Under the pieces are notes generated by a model that saw only the letters and a program-made list of their open reading frames with translations, was not told where the DNA came from and searched no databases. Below, one piece after another: positions 27,865 to 36,842 of a stretch of DNA of 64,000 bases (positions are counted from its first letter, which is position 1; the number at the start of each line of letters is the position of its first letter). Both the position numbers and the translations under genes were made by a program. The stretch covers positions 496,001-560,000 of the forward strand of contig JAIXRJ010000046.1 in the NCBI GenBank assembly GCA_027485235.1, written 5' to 3'. The DNA comes from Comamonadaceae bacterium (GTDB lineage Bacteria; Pseudomonadota; Gammaproteobacteria; Burkholderiales; Burkholderiaceae_C).

Positions 27865-28875
27865 GTGTCCCACCAACACCATCCCCAACAGCAAGGCGCC
27901 ATCACATTGATGGTGGTGAGCAGTCTTGTTCTGGTGGCAGCCTTGGCGGGTTTTTACAGCGTACAAAGTGTCTTCATCGATCGGCTGGCTGGCCAAGCCG
28001 ACCTCCAGGCCACACAAGCCCGACTGACTGCAGAAGCGGCGCTGGCTTGGGCCCAAGCCGAAATTCAACGCGGCGCGCAAACCACCACGGCCGCCGATTT
28101 TTGGAACAGCATGCCCTCAACGCCCTGCCCGTCCCACCGGCAAGGTTTGCAGTGGCAATGTGTGCGCATGCAAGTGCCCGCACTGCCCGGTCAAGAAGTC
28201 GCCAGCGCCGAGGTGGTGGTCGTGCGAGATGTGTTGGGTTCACCCCATGTGGCCGAACTGCATGCCCGCAGCGTTCTGTCAGACCAGAACGGCCGGGCCG
28301 AGGTCAGGCAAAACCTGTTCATGCCCACCTGGTTGCCGGTGCCCGCCCTCGCCAGCACCGCCCCCGTGGTTTTGGTTACCAGCAACTCAAAGCCTTGTGC
28401 CCAAACGCCTTGGCAACAGTTGCTGGGCAGCGTGGGGCCTGAGCACCTGCGGTCTTGGTCACAAGCCCAAGAGCGGCAAGGACTGCACGCCACCAGCCAA
28501 CCGCCGCGTTCGGTCTACTGGGTCGACAGCGCTGCGCCATGGGCCCAAAGCGTGGGCACATCGCATGCACCTGTGCTGGTGGTGTTTTCTGCTGCCGCCT
28601 GCACGCCCCGCTGCCCCAGCATGGTCAGCGGCGTTCAGATCCATGGCACGGTGGTGCTCGATACCCAATGCCAGGACGACAAAGCCCGCGCTTGGCAGGC
28701 AGGCCGTATCGATGGCCAACTCCTGATCAACTCGGCTTGGCCAGAGGCGTCCAACGCCGACGCCGTGACGGCTCAGCCCTACGCCCGCAAAGCCTATCAG
28801 CTGCCTTGGCCGCAAGGCATGGATGCCAGCCAGGTGCAAATCGTCAACGGCAGCTGGCGCGAAGGCACGCCATGA
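27865..28875 (+). CDS. Minor pilin, PilX-like
   Basis: A 336-aa protein with a short leader ending in QQQG, then AITLMVVSSLVLVAALAGFYSVQSVF. Mature position 5 is not Glu, as in PilX/GspK proteins that cap the pilus. The soluble domain is large, with paired Cys (AAACTPRC) and no recognisable enzyme motif. GTG 27865 is chosen, 4 bp after the previous stop; an ATG 14 codons earlier would overlap pilW and spoil the leader. The ribosome binding site is poor, consistent with translational coupling. Confidence 0.8.
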   Translation: MSHQHHPQQQGAITLMVVSSLVLVAALAGFYSVQSVFIDRLAGQADLQATQARLTAEAALAWAQAEIQRGAQTTTAADFWNSMPSTPCPSHRQGLQWQCVRMQVPALPGQEVASAEVVVVRDVLGSPHVAELHARSVLSDQNGRAEVRQNLFMPTWLPVPALASTAPVVLVTSNSKPCAQTPWQQLLGSVGPEHLRSWSQAQERQGLHATSQPPRSVYWVDSAAPWAQSVGTSHAPVLVVFSAAACTPRCPSMVSGVQIHGTVVLDTQCQDDKARAWQAGRIDGQLLINSAWPEASNADAVTAQPYARKAYQLPWPQGMDASQVQIVNGSWREGTP

Positions 28876-29285
28876 CGCCGCGCACGCCGCCACAAAAAGG
28901 TTTGGCCCTGATCGAGGCCTTGGTCGCATCGGCGGTCTTAGGCATCGGCATGATGGGTGCAGTTCAAATGGGTTTGCAGGGCTTGCAAACCGCGACAGAC
29001 ACGCGCCAACGCGCCACGGCCCACGGTTTGGCGCTGGATGCCATGGATTGCCACCTGTCTCGGCGTCCAGTTTGTCCGATGAATGACAACACCACCGCTC
29101 AAGGCATCACCTTCACGCGGCAAGTGGAATTGGCGCCCCGAGTCGGTTTGGGCCTGGTGGACATCACCGTCACCGTGCATTGGCAAAGCGCTGCGCGGGC
29201 AGGCACAGCCGGCAAGTCCAAGCCCGTGGTGCTGCGCAGCAGCCGTTCCAGCGTGCCGCTTTGGGTTGGCGTATCCTTGCCCTGA
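28872..29285 (+). CDS. Minor pilin, PilV-like
   Basis: A 137-aa prepilin beginning at an ATG overlapping the previous stop (ATGA). The leader ends QKG and is followed by LALIEALVASAVLGIGMMGA with Glu at mature position 5, typical of PilV/GspI. The globular part is small and holds two Cys (CHLSRRPVC). It closes the pilin operon; ribD starts 22 bp later. No PilY1 adhesin gene is present here. Confidence 0.83.
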   Translation: MTPRTPPQKGLALIEALVASAVLGIGMMGAVQMGLQGLQTATDTRQRATAHGLALDAMDCHLSRRPVCPMNDNTTAQGITFTRQVELAPRVGLGLVDITVTVHWQSAARAGTAGKSKPVVLRSSRSSVPLWVGVSLP

Positions 29286-29306
29286 CTCTTTTTTCATTTT
29301 CTGACC

Positions 29307-30467
29307 GTGACCTCTTCCGCCCTTTTGAATTCCTGTGCAGCCCAGCCTCCCATGCAGGCAGCGCTCGAACTCGCTCGCCAGGCTCTGTGGCTGACCTCAC
29401 CCAACCCGCGTGTGGGCTGCGTCATCACCGCGCCCGACGGCACCCTGCTGGGCCAAGGCCAGACACAACGCGCTGGTGGCCCGCACGCCGAGGTGATGGC
29501 TCTGCGCGATGCCACTGAACGCGGCCAAAGCGTGAGGGGTGCCACCGCCTGGGTCACGCTGGAGCCCTGTGCCCACCTGGGCCGCACGGGGCCGTGTTGC
29601 GATGCGCTCGCCTCGGCCGGCATTGGCCGTGTGGTCGCCGCCCTCACCGACCCCAACCCCCAAGTGGCGGGCCAAGGCCTGGCGCGCTTGGCCGCAGCAG
29701 GCGTGCAGACCACCTTGCTGGACCCCAACGCTCACGAAGCGATTCAAGCCCATGAACTGAACATCGGTTTTTTCAGCCGCATGGAACGCGGCCTGCCTTG
29801 GGTGCGCATGAAGATGGCCACCTCGCTCGACGGCCAAACCGCCTTGCAAAACGGCCAGAGCCAGTGGATCACTGGCCCCGAAGCGCGCGCTGACGGCCAC
29901 GCCTGGCGCGCGCGCGCCTGCGCCATCCTGACGGGCATTGGCACCGTCCTCGAAGACGACCCTCAGCTGAACGTGCGGGGCTTGGCCGCCCCCCGCCAGC
30001 CGCACTTGGTGGTGGTCGACAGTCGCCTGGAGATGCCGCTCAAGGCAAAACTGCTGGACACTCAAGGCACAGGCGAGCAAGCCCGTCAGATCTGGATCTA
30101 CACCGCCGCGGACCCGACCGAGTCGGAACAGGCGAACAAACGTGCGGCACTCAACACACTTGGCGCCCAAGTGATCGACATGCCAGGCCCTGGCGGCAAG
30201 GTCGATCTGGCGGCCATGCTGCGTGACTTGGCGAGGCGTGAGATCAACGAATTGCATGTGGAAGCCGGGCACAAGCTCAACGGGTCCTTCATCCGGGATG
30301 GCTTGGTGGACGAATACCTCATCTACATGGCCCCACTGCTGCTGGGCTCGGGACAAGGCATGGCCAATCTGCCCACGCTCTCGGTGCTCAGCGACGCTGT
30401 CAAGCTGGCCTTTCATACGGCAGACCGCATCGGCCCGGATCTGCGTTTGCTGCTGCGGCATGCCTGA
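29307..30467 (+). CDS. ribD: Bifunctional riboflavin deaminase/reductase
   Basis: A 386-aa two-domain enzyme of riboflavin synthesis. The N-terminal cytidine-deaminase-like domain has the zinc motifs HAEVMAL and EPCAHLGRTGPC. The C-terminal DHFR-like reductase has VRMKMATSLDGQTAL and HVEAGHKLNGSFIRDGLVDE. It deaminates the diaminohydroxy pyrimidinone phosphate and reduces the ribosyl group. The GTG start at 29307 has no clear ribosome binding site; ATG 29352 is an alternative. It lies just downstream of the pilin genes. Confidence 0.95.
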   Translation: MTSSALLNSCAAQPPMQAALELARQALWLTSPNPRVGCVITAPDGTLLGQGQTQRAGGPHAEVMALRDATERGQSVRGATAWVTLEPCAHLGRTGPCCDALASAGIGRVVAALTDPNPQVAGQGLARLAAAGVQTTLLDPNAHEAIQAHELNIGFFSRMERGLPWVRMKMATSLDGQTALQNGQSQWITGPEARADGHAWRARACAILTGIGTVLEDDPQLNVRGLAAPRQPHLVVVDSRLEMPLKAKLLDTQGTGEQARQIWIYTAADPTESEQANKRAALNTLGAQVIDMPGPGGKVDLAAMLRDLARREINELHVEAGHKLNGSFIRDGLVDEYLIYMAPLLLGSGQGMANLPTLSVLSDAVKLAFHTADRIGPDLRLLLRHA

Positions 30468-30611
30468 GAACTTCAGGCGGCTTTGCAGCGGCAGGCTGCA
30501 CCTTGGGATGGAACCGGGCTCATTGTCCCAACCGTGTGCAAGACTCTCCGGCGACAAATCGTGCGATGCCGTCGAAGCCACAATAGCGGCACTTTTGCCG
30601 GAGACATTGAC

Positions 30612-32156
30612 TTGAACCTCGCCCACTTGCTGCAACGCCAAGCCCGCATGGCCCCCGAAAGCTCAGCCATTTTCAGCGGCACCCAATGTGTGGCCACCCA
30701 TGCGCTGTGGGCGCGGCGCTGTCAGCACTTAGCGGCGCAGTTTCAGGCTGCTGGCCTGCAGCCCGGCGACCGTGTGGCGCTGTTCATGCGCAACCATGTG
30801 CGCTACTTGGAAGTGGTGTTTGCCGCCTGGTGGGCAGGCTTGGCTGTCGTGCCCATCAACGCCAAACTGCATGTGCGCGAAGCCCAGTGGATCATGGACA
30901 ACGCGCAGGCGCGCTGGGCCTTTGTCACCGCCGACATCACCAGCGAGACGGGCGACAAGCTCACCGGCTTGGAGCGCGTGATCGATGTGGACAGTGCCGA
31001 GGCCCATGCGCTGTGGCAGCTGCCCACTTCGCCGACCGGTAGGCCGATCACCGAGCGCGCGGCCGATGATCTGGCCTGGCTCTTCTACACCAGCGGCACC
31101 ACCGGCAGGCCCAAGGGCGTCATGATCACCCACCGCAACTTGCTCACCATGGGCCTGGCTTATTTCTGCGATGTGGATGCGATCACCGCGCAAGACACCA
31201 TCGCCTACGCCGCCCCCATGTCGCACGGTGCAGGCATCTACGCCATCCCGCATCTGATGGCAGGCGCTCGGCACATGGTGCCGCCTTCGGGCGGATTTGA
31301 CCCGGCCGAGTTGTTTGGCTTGGGCCAGCAAGTCGGGCCGCTGTCCATGTTTGCAGCGCCCACCATCGTCAAGCGACTGGTGGACCATGCGCACGCTGCG
31401 GGATTGTCTGCACAAGCTTGCGCCCGAGCCTTCAAAACCGTGGTCTATGGCGGCGCGCCCATGTACGCAGCCGACATCCAGCGGGCGCTGCGCGTGATGG
31501 GCCCGCGCTTTGTGCAGATTTACGGACAAGGCGAAAGCCCCATGGTGGGCACCGCTCTGTCGCGCCAACATTTGCAAGACACCCAGCACCCTCGCCATCT
31601 GGAGCGACTGGCTTCGATTGGCGTGGCGCAAACCCCGGTGAACATCCGCGTGACCGATGAACAAGGTCGCGACTTACCGCTGGGCAAAATTGGCGAAGTG
31701 CTCATCCAAGGTGACAGCGTGATGGCCGGTTACTGGCGCAACCCTGAGGCCACGGCCAAGGCCATCCAGAAAGGTTGGCTCTTCACCGGTGACCTGGGCT
31801 TTCTGGATGCCGACGGCTTTTTGACCCTGAAAGACCGCAGCAAGGACATGATCATCAGCGGCGGCTCCAACATTTACCCCCGCGAGATCGAAGAAGTCCT
31901 GCTGCACGCCCCGGGCGTGGCCGAAGTGGCCGTGGTGGGCGCACCCGATGCCGAATGGGGCGAGGTGGTGGTGGCCTTTGTGGTGCCGCAAGACGGGCAC
32001 ACCCTCGACACGGCGGCACTCGATGCGCTGTGCTTGCAAGAAATCGCCCGTTTCAAGCGACCCAAACGCTACGAGGTGGTGGGCAGTCTGCCCAAAAACA
32101 ACTACGGCAAAGTGCTCAAAACCGCGCTGCGCCAACAGCTGGCCTCCAACAGCTGA
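30612..32156 (+). CDS. AMP-forming acyl-CoA synthetase
   Basis: A 514-aa ANL-superfamily ligase. Motifs in order are LFYTSGTTGRPKGVMITHRN (P-loop-like A3), YGGAPMYAADIQRAL, GQGESPM, FTGDLGFLDADGFL, SKDMIISGGSNIYPREIEEV (hinge) and a C-terminal KNNYGKVLKTALR with the catalytic lysine. It activates a carboxylic acid as acyl-AMP and then acyl-CoA. The TTG at 30612 (after GGAGA, 7 bp) gives the usual N-terminus LNLAHLLQRQA; the open frame upstream looks non-native. Substrate unknown; stands alone after ribD. Confidence 0.87.
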   Translation: MNLAHLLQRQARMAPESSAIFSGTQCVATHALWARRCQHLAAQFQAAGLQPGDRVALFMRNHVRYLEVVFAAWWAGLAVVPINAKLHVREAQWIMDNAQARWAFVTADITSETGDKLTGLERVIDVDSAEAHALWQLPTSPTGRPITERAADDLAWLFYTSGTTGRPKGVMITHRNLLTMGLAYFCDVDAITAQDTIAYAAPMSHGAGIYAIPHLMAGARHMVPPSGGFDPAELFGLGQQVGPLSMFAAPTIVKRLVDHAHAAGLSAQACARAFKTVVYGGAPMYAADIQRALRVMGPRFVQIYGQGESPMVGTALSRQHLQDTQHPRHLERLASIGVAQTPVNIRVTDEQGRDLPLGKIGEVLIQGDSVMAGYWRNPEATAKAIQKGWLFTGDLGFLDADGFLTLKDRSKDMIISGGSNIYPREIEEVLLHAPGVAEVAVVGAPDAEWGEVVVAFVVPQDGHTLDTAALDALCLQEIARFKRPKRYEVVGSLPKNNYGKVLKTALRQQLASNS

Positions 32157-32484
32157 CCTGTGGCTCTGCCCTCTTGAAGTTTTGAACTGAGGGCGCAAGG
32201 GGCATCTTGGTTAGCAAGCCGCTTCCCGCTTCCCGCTCGCGCGCGTGTGCGGTTTGTGAATATCGCGCACGGGGTGCAGCGCCTACAAACCCCATGCCAA
32301 GACCTGTTCAGGAGCCGCGCCCTGCGCGCGAAGGCTGGGCAAACGCGACCTGAAACCATGAAGCGACCGGATCCACGAGATCAGTTTCTCCAGCCGCCGA
32401 TCGAGGCCACAGCCCCCGAAGCACCCAAACTTCTCTTCTGGCCACTCTTCGGTCCAACTTACCCGCCTGTTGGGCGCCGACCGC
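32157..32484. other. Convergent intergenic region, 328 bp, with REP-like pair
   Basis: The gap between the acyl-CoA synthetase and rpiA, which converge. It contains the inverted pair of REP-like elements described at 32262-32332 and a tandem GCTTCCC at 32221-32234. The rest shows nothing recognisable. Confidence 0.5.
32262..32332. repeat. REP-like inverted pair
   Basis: Two 26-bp copies of the window's REP-like element in opposite orientation, tails outward. 32262-32287 (minus) begins ATCGCGCACGGGG and ends GCCTACA. 32307-32332 (plus) reads TTCAGGAGCC, GCGCCCTGCGCGCGAA. Each forms a small GC hairpin (GCAC/GTGC and CGCGC/GCGCG). The pair resembles the BIME arrangement of REP sequences and parallels 40363-40438. 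Confidence 0.65.
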
Positions 32485-33156
32485 TCAGAAATTCAAGGTC
32501 TTCACGCCTGCAGAGGTCCCCAACAAACACACTTGCGCTTTTTGCAGCGCAAACACCCCCACCGTGACCACACCAGGCCACTGACTGACTTGCGTCTCGA
32601 AAGCCACCGGGTCGGTGATTTTGAGGCCCTTCACGTCAACAATGTGCTGGCCGTTGTCGGTCACCAAAGGCTGGCCATCTTGAAGGCGCACCACGGCACT
32701 GCCGCCCATGGCCTCAAACTGGCGCATCACGCGGGCCGTGGCCATGGGGATGACTTCAACCGGCAATGGAAAGGCCCCCAAAGCATCGACCAGCTTGCTC
32801 TCGTCGGCAATGCAAACAAACTGCTTGGACTGGGCGGCCACGATTTTTTCACGGGTCAGGGCTGCACCGCCACCCTTGACCATGTGGCCTTGGTGGTCGA
32901 TTTCGTCGGCGCCATCGATGTACACCGACAAGCGCTCGACCTCGTTGCTGTCGAACACCGGGATGCCCAAGGCTTTCAGGCGCAGGGTGGAGGCGTCGGA
33001 GCTGGACACCGCGCCCTTGATCTGGTCTTTCATCGTGGCCAAGGCGTCAATGAATTTGTTGACGGTGGAGCCGGTGCCTACGCCAACGATCTCGCCGGGA
33101 ACAAGGTATTTCAGGGCGGCTTGGCCCACCAGGGCTTTGAGTTCGTCTTGGGTCAT
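32485..33156 (-). CDS. rpiA: Ribose-5-phosphate isomerase A
   Basis: A 223-aa enzyme interconverting ribose 5-phosphate and ribulose 5-phosphate in the pentose phosphate pathway. It has [24 protein letters not shown] and [16 protein letters not shown], the last holding the catalytic Glu and Lys region. ATG 33156 (MTQDELK) is the family start; a 22-codon extension is rejected. It is divergent from pyrD. Confidence 0.97.
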   Translation of the reverse strand: MTQDELKALVGQAALKYLVPGEIVGVGTGSTVNKFIDALATMKDQIKGAVSSSDASTLRLKALGIPVFDSNEVERLSVYIDGADEIDHQGHMVKGGGAALTREKIVAAQSKQFVCIADESKLVDALGAFPLPVEVIPMATARVMRQFEAMGGSAVVRLQDGQPLVTDNGQHIVDVKGLKITDPVAFETQVSQWPGVVTVGVFALQKAQVCLLGTSAGVKTLNF

Positions 33157-33247
33157 GGGGTCGGGTGTGGCTAATAAATGAAGTGCGCCGAGGTTTGAGA
33201 CAATCGGGTGAATTGTTGTCAACGCCTTTGATGGCCGGAATTATCCA

Positions 33248-34291
33248 ATGTCCCTGATCCCTTATGCCTTCGCCCGACCCTTTTTGTTCAAGATGGACCC
33301 CGAGGCGGCCCACGACCTGACCATCGAAGGCCTGGCCCGTACCCAAAACACCCCGCTCGACTGCGCTTACCGCCAACCCTTTGTGGCGCAACCCATCACG
33401 CTGGCGGGTCTGCATTTCCCCAACCGCGTCGGCCTGGCCGCAGGCCTGGACAAAAACGCCCGATGCATCGACGGTCTGGGCGCCATGGGTTTTGGTTTTG
33501 TCGAAGTCGGCACCGTCACGCCTAAGGCGCAAGCCGGCAACCCCAAACCCCGGATGTTCCGCCTGCCCGAAGCCAACGCGCTGATCAACCGCCTGGGTTT
33601 TAACAACGACGGGCTGGACGCCTTCATCGCCAACGTCAAGCGCGCCAAGTTCCGCCAGCAAGGTCGCCTGCTGGGCCTGAACATCGGCAAGAACGCCGCC
33701 ACGCCCATGGAGAACGCCACCGACGACTATTTGATCGCCCTGGCCGGTGTGTACCCACATGCCGACTACGTGACGGTGAACATCTCGAGCCCCAACACCA
33801 AGAACCTGCGCGCCCTGCAAAGTGACGAAGCGCTCGACGGCCTGCTGGGCGCCCTGGTGGCGCGGCGCGCAGAACTGGCTGCAGAGCATGGCCGCCGCGT
33901 GCCCATGTTCCTGAAAATCGCACCCGATCTGGACGAAACCCAAGTGGGCGTGATCGCCGCCACGCTGCAAAAACACGGCATGGACGGCGTCATCGCCACC
34001 AACACCACCTTGGCCCGCGATGCCGTGAGCGGCCTGCCCCATGCCGAAGAAATGGGTGGCCTTTCAGGTTCGCCCGTGCTCGAAGGCAGCAACCGCGTGA
34101 TCCGCAGCCTGCGCGCGGCCTTGGGCAAAGACTTCCCCATCATTGGCGTGGGGGGCATCCTGAGCGGGCACGACGCGATCTCGAAAATCGAGGCCGGGGC
34201 CGACGCGGTGCAGATTTATACCGGACTCATCTACAAGGGACCCGCTTTGGTGACCGAAGTGGCGAGTGCTTTACAACAGATGAAACGTTGA
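33248..34291 (+). CDS. pyrD: Dihydroorotate dehydrogenase (quinone), class 2
   Basis: A 347-aa FMN enzyme that oxidises dihydroorotate to orotate with quinone, at the inner membrane. The N-terminal helical segment ([19 protein letters not shown]) is the membrane-associated part of class 2 enzymes. [27 protein letters not shown] (catalytic Ser) and [20 protein letters not shown] (FMN phosphate site) are conserved. It is a single gene, divergent from rpiA and convergent with brnA. Confidence 0.97.
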   Translation: MSLIPYAFARPFLFKMDPEAAHDLTIEGLARTQNTPLDCAYRQPFVAQPITLAGLHFPNRVGLAAGLDKNARCIDGLGAMGFGFVEVGTVTPKAQAGNPKPRMFRLPEANALINRLGFNNDGLDAFIANVKRAKFRQQGRLLGLNIGKNAATPMENATDDYLIALAGVYPHADYVTVNISSPNTKNLRALQSDEALDGLLGALVARRAELAAEHGRRVPMFLKIAPDLDETQVGVIAATLQKHGMDGVIATNTTLARDAVSGLPHAEEMGGLSGSPVLEGSNRVIRSLRAALGKDFPIIGVGGILSGHDAISKIEAGADAVQIYTGLIYKGPALVTEVASALQQMKR

Positions 34292-34315
34292 TCACAACGC
34301 TTCCTGCTTCAGTCT

Positions 34316-34606
34316 TCACGACTGCGCTGGGTGTTCAGCCAGATAGCACCTCAAAGCCTGGTTGATGCGCGTTTGCCAGCCCTGCCCTTGGGCGCGAAAG
34401 GCCTCCAAGATGTCCTTGTCCAGGCGGATGGCCACCTGCTCCTTGACGCCACTGCCCGCAGGCCTGCCGCGTTTGCGGGCAAGTGCCAAACCGTGCGCCA
34501 ACTCAACTGGCGTCGCAGGGCGTTCGTCCTCGTCTAGGCCGTCCCAGACATAAGGGGCTTCGCGATCTTTGGCCTTCAAAGCCGTGATCACGTCTTGACG
34601 GCTCAT
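34316..34606 (-). CDS. brnA: BrnA-family antitoxin
   Basis: A 96-aa ribbon-helix-helix antitoxin. The C-terminal part (VKEQVAIRLDKDILEAFRA, then GQGWQTRINQALRCYL) is the BrnA signature. The N-terminal part would neutralise the toxin. ATG 34606 (MSRQDV) is 34 bp after the brnT stop. BrnA dimers bind and repress their own promoter, so autoregulation at 34900-34930 is expected. Toxin-first order is normal for this family. Confidence 0.85.
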   Translation of the reverse strand: MSRQDVITALKAKDREAPYVWDGLDEDERPATPVELAHGLALARKRGRPAGSGVKEQVAIRLDKDILEAFRAQGQGWQTRINQALRCYLAEHPAQS

Positions 34607-34640
34607 CGCATTCGTTTTCGATCCAGACAAGATAAGCCTC

Positions 34641-34895
34641 TCATTCTTCGCGGCTGGCACGGCGGAAACTGATGACCCGGATCGATGCATCGTGCGCCGT
34701 GTGCACCACCGTCAAAACAGCCAAAAATCCCATGGCATACGAGATGGACAAAGTTCTCGACTCGGTGCCGCGAACCACTTGGATGTCCAGCCCACAGCGT
34801 GAATCGAGGACAACACCTGCCAAGGGAACGTCCAGACTGTGCTTGCACAGGTTGATTTGCCTTTTGGTTTCATCCCAACTCAGCTTGGCATCCAT
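34641..34895 (-). CDS. brnT: BrnT-family ribonuclease toxin
   Basis: An 84-aa RelE-fold RNase toxin. LSWDETKRQINLCKHSLDV at the N-terminus and RVISFRRASREE at the C-terminus match BrnT, where the end carries catalytic Arg residues. It cuts RNA and halts growth when free. ATG 34895 (MDAKLSW) is the family start. The pair sits between pyrD and a thioesterase gene and could be a recent acquisition, but no mobility gene is near. Confidence 0.85.
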   Translation of the reverse strand: MDAKLSWDETKRQINLCKHSLDVPLAGVVLDSRCGLDIQVVRGTESRTLSISYAMGFLAVLTVVHTAHDASIRVISFRRASREE

Positions 34896-34899
34896 TGAA

Positions 34900-34930
34900 T
34901 TAATGCAGATGCGTTTAATGCGAATGTCAA
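34900..34930 (-). promoter_or_regulatory. Putative brnTA promoter/operator
   Basis: On the minus strand TTGACA (34930-34925) is a perfect -35. Two direct GCATTAA repeats (plus-strand TTAATGC at 34900-34906 and 34915-34921) lie across the expected -10 and may be the BrnA operator. The -10 itself is weak, so strength depends on exact spacing. Confidence 0.4.
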
Positions 34931-34965
34931 GGCTTTTGAAGCCTGCGGTGAACCGCCCCTCGCGC

Positions 34966-35793
34966 TCAGTCCTTGTAATACACCAACTGGTGTGTGCTCG
35001 CAAGCAACTGCCCTTCGGGGCTCCACAGCTCGCCAGTCTGGTCAAAGTAGCCGTGGCGGTAATTCAGCGCCTTGGCCACACCCAGCACATGGCGTGTGCC
35101 GACTTGCACCAGCAAGGCGCTGTCGGCGTGAAAGTACGTGGTCAATGACACCGTGCCGATCATGGACCGGCGGCGACGGCGGACGTAAATGCGCGGAAAA
35201 AAGCTGTCACTCAAGGCGGCCAAAGAAGCGAAGTCCAGCACCCGCTCGGGCTCGTCGCGCACCCACAGGGTCGAACGGGAATGGGCTTGTTCTTGCTCAT
35301 CGAAGGCAGCAGGAAAAGCGCCTTCGACAAAACGCATGTCGTAGCGTTGCGGCCAGGCGGGCATGCCTTTGACAGGCATGCGCGTCAAGGCGTCAGGCGC
35401 AGGCACATCGGCAGGCATCTCCGCCTCGACATCCGACCAGGTCTCGCGGCGCACGGCAAACACCGCCGTGGCGGTGGCCACCACGCCTTCAGCTTGGTGC
35501 GCTTCGATGATCCAATGCTGGGTGGATCGGTTGGTGCGCACGGGCCGCGCTACAAAACGGATCTCGCCATCGGCCACCGGGGCCGCAAAATTGACCGTCA
35601 GGGCCACGGGATCACCCAATCGGTCCGGGTGCAACAGGGCCGACTGCAGCAACTGCGCCGCCGTGGTGCCACCAAAGGGCCCGACCATGTTGGCGTAGGC
35701 CGGGTGGGTCGCGCCCGTGAATGCGTGGGGTGTGTCCTGAGGTGCTGAGGCGTGCAGGTCAATGGCTTCGTCAAAAGGATGCATGCGGGCCAT
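34966..35793 (-). CDS. Acyl-CoA thioesterase-like protein (double hotdog)
   Basis: A 275-aa protein resembling TesB-like double-hotdog thioesterases. The N-terminal segment THPAYANMVGPFGGTTAAQLL is the typical first helix region, and SLTTYFHADSALLVQVG is near the C-terminal active strand. It would hydrolyse acyl-CoA to acid and CoA in the cytoplasm. ATG 35793 is chosen; ATG 35784 is possible, and a long upstream extension looks like noise. It lies 89 bp downstream of the AraC gene on the same strand and may be controlled by it. Confidence 0.8.
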   Translation of the reverse strand: MARMHPFDEAIDLHASAPQDTPHAFTGATHPAYANMVGPFGGTTAAQLLQSALLHPDRLGDPVALTVNFAAPVADGEIRFVARPVRTNRSTQHWIIEAHQAEGVVATATAVFAVRRETWSDVEAEMPADVPAPDALTRMPVKGMPAWPQRYDMRFVEGAFPAAFDEQEQAHSRSTLWVRDEPERVLDFASLAALSDSFFPRIYVRRRRRSMIGTVSLTTYFHADSALLVQVGTRHVLGVAKALNYRHGYFDQTGELWSPEGQLLASTHQLVYYKD

Positions 35794-35882
35794 GATAGGT
35801 GCGCCCTGACACCCTGCGCTGTCCCACAAGCGATAAAGCCCGCTGAGGACCTTCGACGTGCGCTGAGCCCAAAGTGCCAAGC

Positions 35883-36842
35883 CTATCGACCTGTGGCGAA
35901 TTCCTTTCGGTACTGGGCCGGTGTCAATCCCACACGCTTTCGAAAGTCTCGGGTGAAATGCGCTTGGTCGGCGTAGCCGCTGAAGAAGCCAACTTCTGAA
36001 AGACTCGCTGGGCTTGTCAACAGGCGCCAAGCCGCCATGCGTCTTCTGGCCTCACCCAGCAGCTGGCTGTAACTCAGTCCCGCCTCAGAAAGGCGGCGTT
36101 GCAATGAACGGGGCGAGCTTGCCAGTCGGTGTGCCACCCCTGACAAGGTGGGTGTCGACATCAAATCTTTGACGCAGGCATTGCCCACTTGTTTGGCCAC
36201 GAGGGGCCAATCACCCGCATCAAACAAATTGGAGGGGGTTGAATCTGCCCAACTTTCCGGTTTTTTCTGAACAGCTGACCACCTGAAAACCCACGCTGAT
36301 TTTGGGTCAAGCCATACCGGTTCAGCCGCATCTTGCTCAAGAAGTTGGGGGTACACAGGTATTGCCCCTCTGTGCACCGTCACGTCCACAGCGCCCATGG
36401 CTTCGAGCAAACCAGCCAGAACGCCCACCACGACCAAACTTTCAGCCAAGTCAGGTTCCATGCCAGCGCATTTGGACCGATGCGCCACACTCAGGTGGTT
36501 TTCACTGCCCTCTAAGACTTCCACCCTGTGCAAAGAGTGAATGTACTTTTCCAACCTTTGCCAGCGTTGCAAAAGCTCAATCGGCGTGGACGCAGAGGTC
36601 ATGGCACGGTGCGTCGGCTCGTCCGAAAAATGGTGGACCCCACGCCCGAGCCGTACCAAGCATGTCACGCCTCCTTCACGGATGGCGTGCGCCAAAAGTG
36701 CGCGCTTGACATCCAGGGCGACGGTTGCCTCCCCAGGTGTTTCGGGGACATCCTTGTTGTGAATCCGGTGGGATCGCATGCCCAGCTCAGACAAGCCGCG
36801 CTCGAGTACACGCACCATGGCCAAACTGGCGAATTCGCTCAT
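35883..36842 (-). CDS. AraC-family transcriptional regulator
   Basis: A 319-aa regulator. The C-terminal AraC helix-turn-helix domain is clear (LASSPRSLQRRLSEAGLSYSQ, then SLSEVGFFSGYADQAHFTRDF and RKRVGLTPAQYRKEF). The N-terminal half resembles the arabinose-binding-like domain of OruR/ArgR-type regulators, so it likely binds a small ligand. ATG 36842 overlaps the preceding stop (ATGA), so it is co-translated with the secreted protein upstream. Its targets are probably this unit or the thioesterase. Confidence 0.9.
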   Translation of the reverse strand: MSEFASLAMVRVLERGLSELGMRSHRIHNKDVPETPGEATVALDVKRALLAHAIREGGVTCLVRLGRGVHHFSDEPTHRAMTSASTPIELLQRWQRLEKYIHSLHRVEVLEGSENHLSVAHRSKCAGMEPDLAESLVVVGVLAGLLEAMGAVDVTVHRGAIPVYPQLLEQDAAEPVWLDPKSAWVFRWSAVQKKPESWADSTPSNLFDAGDWPLVAKQVGNACVKDLMSTPTLSGVAHRLASSPRSLQRRLSEAGLSYSQLLGEARRRMAAWRLLTSPASLSEVGFFSGYADQAHFTRDFRKRVGLTPAQYRKEFATGR

